64,000 nt of DNA, from positions 148,682 to 212,681 of the forward strand of contig CAZIKK010000002.1 in assembly GCA_964539975.1 (NCBI GenBank), read 5' to 3'. Positions within the stretch are counted from its first letter, which is position 1, and each line of letters begins with the position of its first letter. A program made the position numbers and the translations under genes. Positions 62,091 to 64,000 of the stretch are shown here, one piece after another. Source of the stretch: 38-11 sp964539975 (lineage in GTDB: Bacteria > Bacillota > Clostridia > Tissierellales > Dethiosulfatibacteraceae). Under the pieces are notes generated by a model, which saw nothing but the letters and a program-made list of their open reading frames with translations, ran no database searches and was not told where the DNA came from.

Positions 62091-62765
62091 CTATTCAATG
62101 TTACTACCTTCTGTTTCATTTTCATCAGAATTTTCTTCAGAATTTTCTTTCATAATCATCACACGCTCAATGACACCTTCTGTTGCTTTAACTATTTTTA
62201 TCCGAATATCACCTGATTTGAATTCCGCTCCTTGCTCAACCTGTTGACAAGCTTCATTGGCTAAGCTGCAAACTAATCCTCCAAGGGTGTTTCCTCTATC
62301 TGTTGGAATATCTAGTCCTGTTTCTTTTTGGACTTCACTGACTTTTTTTGATGCTGAATATTCCCGATCCTTTCGAGAAACAAAGTCCTTTTTGGGTGCC
62401 AAGTATTTCAAAATAACAAATACAATTGCAATCGCGATTGTCCCAAGCAATAAATCGAACATTGTATTTGCATAAACCAACATTTTCCTTGCTATCAAGA
62501 ATAGAATTAATTCTAATATTGAATTAGTAGAATGATATAAAAGCATTAACATGAGTTCAATCCCAATGGCAAGAAGCAAAGTGTGCGCTAAAAAGTTCTT
62601 AAAAACTTCATATGAGTCATTTAAACCATGCAGAAAAATCTCACCAAAATATCTGATGATATCTATTAATCCGATTGCGATTCCTATCGCTAAAAGGACT
62701 GTTAATATGATCTCTAACACATAAGTGAATTGTTCTAATTTTTTAATTATATTAAACTGTCTCAT
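62091..62765 (-). CDS. PsiE-like membrane protein with C-terminal CorC/HlyC-type domain
   Basis: A 224-residue protein. Residues 15-125 hold four TM helices resembling the PsiE family (EIILTVLLAIGIAIGLIDI, LLAIGIELMLMLLYH). After the membrane part, the segment from about 150 to 205 (GLDIPTDRGNTLGGLVCSLA...GAEFKSGDIRIKIVKATEGV) resembles the CorC/HlyC transporter-associated domain, and an acidic tail ends it. The role is unknown; the partner domain suggests ion transport. Strand, a clean ATG and AAGGAG upstream support it. Family calls are by eye. Confidence 0.75.
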   Translation of the reverse strand: MRQFNIIKKLEQFTYVLEIILTVLLAIGIAIGLIDIIRYFGEIFLHGLNDSYEVFKNFLAHTLLLAIGIELMLMLLYHSTNSILELILFLIARKMLVYANTMFDLLLGTIAIAIVFVILKYLAPKKDFVSRKDREYSASKKVSEVQKETGLDIPTDRGNTLGGLVCSLANEACQQVEQGAEFKSGDIRIKIVKATEGVIERVMIMKENSEENSDENETEGSNIE

Positions 62766-62826
62766 CGCAATCTCCTTCTTTAATAAAACAATCCTTATTG
62801 TCTATGACTAAAATCATTCCGACCAT

Positions 62827-63321
62827 TTAATCATTCTTCAGACAACAACGCTTATACTTTTTCCCACTTCCACATGGACAGGGCTCGTTCCTCCCAATTT
62901 TTTTTTCTTTTACAATTGTTTTGCTTTTATTATAATCTTTCTTTATGCTTTTCCTTTGATCTTCCGTTAAAATTTCTGTCCATTGCTCCAAACTATACAA
63001 CCATTCAGCTTGTGCTTCCAACATGTTATAATAAAGGCTTTCAAAATCTACAGATAATTGTATGTTGCTATTTTCCTCTAATCCAGCAATGTCGATTTCG
63101 TAATCCAAGCTCGATTGAATTCCCTCCATAAAACCAACAAATAATGTAGACATCATGTTAAACGTTTCAGAAAGCTCTTTCAGTTGACCTTTAATAACTT
63201 CCTCTGGATCACTCAAAATTCTTTCATATATGGCTTGTTCCTTGACTAAATAATCCTCCCAGAATTCTTTATCACCGCTACTAGTTTCTGCTAATGATTG
63301 CCAATCTTTATATAATGACAT
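62827..63321 (-). CDS. SEC-C metal-binding domain protein
   Basis: A 164-residue protein with an acidic helical N-terminal region of unknown family and a C-terminal SEC-C zinc motif (GRNEPCPCGSGKKYKRCC) as at the end of SecA. Free-standing SEC-C proteins can bind ribosomes or SecB-like partners; no role is proven here. I start at the ATG with AAAAGGAGG upstream (63321); the 35 earlier codons include the promoter-like TATAAT. Confidence 0.87.
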   Translation of the reverse strand: MSLYKDWQSLAETSSGDKEFWEDYLVKEQAIYERILSDPEEVIKGQLKELSETFNMMSTLFVGFMEGIQSSLDYEIDIAGLEENSNIQLSVDFESLYYNMLEAQAEWLYSLEQWTEILTEDQRKSIKKDYNKSKTIVKEKKIGRNEPCPCGSGKKYKRCCLKND

Positions 63322-63503
63322 GGCAATGCCTCCTTTTATGTATTTTGTATACGATTTATTATAACAAAAAATCACAAATTCGTCATCCATTTTACCCGAC
63401 TCACTTGCCAATTCAATTAATTTCAAGGATAAGCTTTAAAATTTCTCTGTCATCTGGTATCATAAACTAAATCAGATGATTCATCACATAAGGAGTTGTT
63501 AAT

Positions 63504-63779
63504 ATGACTGATAACAAAGAAGTTTCTACTCTTGAAAAGAGTGTTGAAACAAAACCCGAAAAGAAAACAAACTGGCAAATGATCATAAGTCTTATATTAT
63601 TAGGCATTGTCCTTGCGTTTGCACTTGTCAATACACAAAATGTGACCGTTAATTTTTTATTTAAAAGACAAGAAGTTCCATTGATATTAGTTATCCTCCT
63701 CTCCATGTTGCTTGGAGCATTAATATCGTGGTTTGCTGGTTGGCGCCAACGCACAAAACGTAAAAAAAAGAATAAATAA
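63504..63779 (+). CDS. LapA-like (DUF1049) small membrane protein
   Basis: A 91-residue protein with two TM helices (about 25-43 and 57-77), the NTQNVTVNFLFKRQEVPL hairpin between them and a basic C-terminus (RQRTKRKKKNK). This is the LapA/DUF1049 pattern, implicated in membrane or lipopolysaccharide assembly in Proteobacteria but unassigned in Firmicutes. AAGGAG precedes the ATG. Confidence 0.88.
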   Translation: MTDNKEVSTLEKSVETKPEKKTNWQMIISLILLGIVLAFALVNTQNVTVNFLFKRQEVPLILVILLSMLLGALISWFAGWRQRTKRKKKNK

Positions 63780-63808
63780 ACTCTAATTGATGCACACCCT
63801 CATTTTTA

Positions 63809-63848
63809 ACGACAAAATACAATCTTTCGATTGTATTTTGTCGTTTTT
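63809..63848 (+). terminator. Terminator after the LapA-like gene
   Basis: A perfect 15-bp stem, ACGACAAAATACAAT with its complement, 6-base loop, then TTTTT. Confidence 0.9.
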
Positions 63849-63896
63849 CAGATATTTAATTGGAAAATCCCCTTATTATTCGCTTATTCCAAAAAT

Positions 63897-63925
63897 AAAA
63901 AAACCTCTCAGATTTACCTGTGAGG
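63897..63925 (-). terminator. Terminator after tRNA-Phe
   Basis: On minus, CCTCACAG and CTGAGAGG pair with one mismatch, followed by TTTTTTT. It lies 22 bases downstream of the tRNA CCA end. Confidence 0.75.
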
Positions 63926-63947
63926 CTTCATTGTCCCATTAGGATAA

Positions 63948-64000
63948 TGGTGCCCAGAGGCGGAATCGAACCACCGACACGAGGATTTTCAGTCCTCTGC
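63948..64000 (-). tRNA. trnF: tRNA-Phe (GAA), 5' part beyond the window
   Basis: The visible 3' part shows the anticodon stem-loop GAGGA-CTGAAAA-TCCTC (anticodon GAA), a T arm GGTGG-TTCGATT-CCGCC, the acceptor strand TCTGGGC, and the encoded ACCA end. The D arm and 5' acceptor strand lie outside. Confidence 0.95.

Noticed and set aside
63322..63426. 35-codon N-terminal extension of the SEC-C protein
   Set aside because: It covers a TATAAT and the ribosome binding site; the ATG at 63321 has AAAAGGAGG upstream.
1..64000. CRISPR arrays, insertion sequences or prophage genes
   Set aside because: No repeated 25-40-base units with spacers, no transposase or integrase frames, and gene order is the standard Firmicutes one almost throughout.

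Overview
The window is low-GC, gene-dense DNA from a Firmicutes bacterium, most likely a member of class Clostridia. The evidence is AT-rich codon use, AGGAGG-type ribosome binding sites, two T-box leaders, two CIRCE elements with hrcA-grpE-dnaK-dnaJ, an L20-type infC leader, Rex, a single-RCK KtrA, and the Firmicutes order era-recO-glyS-ccpN-yqfL-dnaG-rpoD-trmK-yqfO. The species cannot be named from the sequence. No phage, transposon or CRISPR array is visible; almost everything is chromosomal housekeeping.

Layout. 1-5.5 kb (minus strand): pheT (partial) and pheS behind a Phe T-box, a SpoU RNA methyltransferase, the KtrAB potassium channel, and the infC-rpmI-rplT operon with an AUU start and attenuator leader. 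5.5-8.3 kb: ftsE-ftsX with a PcsB/EnvC-like M23 hydrolase, a cell-wall remodelling unit. 8.3-14.6 kb: a tightly coupled seven-gene envelope-polysaccharide operon (ligase/polymerase, GT4, two DUF4330 proteins, GT4, CsaB pyruvyltransferase, TagA-like GT26), probably making a pyruvylated secondary cell wall polymer. 14.7-20.7 kb: an orphan exported protein, an AcpS-NnrD fusion, upp, and a metF-metH operon. 20.7-31.2 kb: aspartate kinase, dxs, groESL, an OGG-type glycosylase, rex, an ABC-F ATPase with a crotonase, and RNase P RNA.

31.2-45.1 kb: the macromolecular-synthesis block dnaG-rpoD-trmK-yqfO, dgt, the gluconeogenesis regulators ccpN and yqfL, glyS with a Gly T-box, and recO-era-cdd-yerB-ybeY-phoH, then divergent deoD. 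45.2-57 kb: yqeY, rpsU, HIT, mtaB, rsmE, prmA and the HrcA-controlled chaperone operon, then hemW and lepA. 57.2-64 kb: rpsT, holA, comEC, a YprB-like nuclease, a PsiE/CorC-type membrane protein, a SEC-C protein, a LapA-like protein and a tRNA-Phe cut by the right edge.

The least ordinary items are the AcpS-NnrD fusion, the ccpN homologue with an apparent AUC start, the DUF4330 pair in the polymer operon, the orphan exported protein at 14.8 kb, and the PsiE-like/CorC-like membrane protein at 62 kb. No clearly new multi-gene system is evident; the polymer operon with its DUF4330 pair is the best candidate.
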